Shown: one piece after another, positions 63,616-64,000 of the stretch
Layout: each line of letters opens with the position of its first letter
Position numbering within the stretch: position 1 is the stretch's first letter
Assembly: GCA_001874255.1 (NCBI GenBank)
Contig: MPDC01000002.1
Location: forward strand, 1-64,000
From: Alphaproteobacteria bacterium MedPE-SWcel
GTDB taxonomy: Bacteria; Pseudomonadota; Alphaproteobacteria; Rhodobacterales; Rhodobacteraceae
Direction of reading: 5' to 3'
DNA: 64,000 nt
Program-made: the position numbers and the translations under genes
The notes under the pieces: generated by a model
The model's input: only the letters and a program-made list of their open reading frames with translations
What the model was told of the DNA's origin: nothing
Database searches by the model: none

Positions 63616-64000
63616 TCCTTGCTCCCTGCTCGTCTGGTCATCAGCGTGAACCAGATCGCGGGGAACACCGAAAGCAACGCAGCCAGCAGGATCAACCCGG
63701 TGAAGGTGAGCGGCGACCATGACGCGTAGTTGCCCATGACGGTGCGAAAATTGCCCGGCCTCAGCGGTTCCAACAAGCGCGGACGGATATTGGCTGACCA
63801 GCTGTCCCAGCTGCCGTCCCTCTTCAAGACCGCGACCTGACCCAAGGTGTTGCCCTGGGATTGCAACCGCAACCGATTGACGCTGCGGGCGAGATCCGTG
63901 GCGGAAATTGCCGATGTTGCGATCAGCCAAAGTTCTTCGGGGTGGATTGGATCCGGTTGCAACAGCATGGCGACACCCTTGCGCTGCTGCATCCATTCCC
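63612..64000 (-). CDS. bcsB: Cellulose synthase regulatory subunit BcsB, C-terminal part (cut by window end)
   Basis: The frame is open to the window edge and encodes the last ~129 residues. They include EELWLIATSAISATDLARSV, a periplasmic stretch with WDSWSANIRP and a C-terminal membrane helix (TGLILLAALLSVFPAIWFTL) followed by basic residues. This matches the C-terminal tail of BcsB, the periplasmic partner that anchors beside BcsA. The order bcsB-bcsZ-TPR supports the call. The start is outside the window. Confidence 0.8.
   Translation of the reverse strand, partial: EWMQQRKGVAMLLQPDPIHPEELWLIATSAISATDLARSVNRLRLQSQGNTLGQVAVLKRDGSWDSWSANIRPRLLEPLRPGNFRTVMGNYASWSPLTFTGLILLAALLSVFPAIWFTLMTRRAGSKE

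Overview
The window looks like a chromosomal segment of a marine-type alphaproteobacterium, most probably Rhodobacterales (Roseobacter group). The basis is protein resemblance by eye, high GC, a znuA/zur-znuC-znuB layout with Zur-like palindromes, a TRAP transporter and a bcs-type cellulose locus. No rRNA, tRNA or CRISPR array was recognised.

Left edge (1-1454): a patchwork of mobile DNA. The first ~100 bases encode the N-terminal CxxxxC region of dihydrolipoamide dehydrogenase and run, through a ~20 bp shared stretch, into an IS110-type transposase fragment. Next to that is a truncated IS3-type orfA. The following ~750 bases hold no gene I can support. Then come cheB and cheD (1455-3043) without other chemotaxis genes.

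3.2-43.3 kb is one large type VI secretion (T6SS) island. A left flank (caspase-like protein, M15 peptidase, OmpA protein, Ser/Thr kinase PpkA) converges on a ~28 kb block that lies entirely on the minus strand. In transcription order this block is tssA, tssB, tssC, hcp, tagJ, tssE, tssF, tssG, tssH/clpV, a voltage-gated sodium channel gene, a giant TssB/TssC fusion gene, vgrG, an unknown gene, tagH (FHA), tssK, tssL, tssM, tagF and pppA. Diverging from tssA on the plus strand are an unknown gene, a small exported protein, and a tightly coupled ExbB-ExbD-ExbD-TonB-like set. The C-terminal periplasmic domain of the TonB-like protein resembles that of PpkA. A second caspase-like gene, with a CxxCH motif, closes the island. 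Kinase, phosphatase and FHA protein suggest control by threonine phosphorylation. The channel and the ExbBD set suggest an added link to membrane potential or proton motive force (inference).

43.5-56.8 kb carries a YceI-OmpA fusion, a dctPQM TRAP transporter, two response-regulator genes (one fused to a soluble histidine kinase), the zinc uptake locus (znuA divergent from zur-znuC-znuB), and a PhnD-like binding protein overlapping a hybrid histidine kinase.

57.0-64.0 kb has a 1336-residue membrane protein joining two rhodanese domains, a YidC/Oxa1-like membrane domain and a PEP-synthase-like ATP-grasp/phosphohistidine module. It converges on a cellulose-type operon: bcsB (cut by the window end), a GH8 endoglucanase and a TPR protein.

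The strongest candidates for something undescribed are the TssB-repeat-TssB-TssC fusion translationally coupled to a sodium channel, the ExbBD/TonB-like module tied to the T6SS, and the rhodanese-YidC-dikinase fusion beside the cellulose genes.
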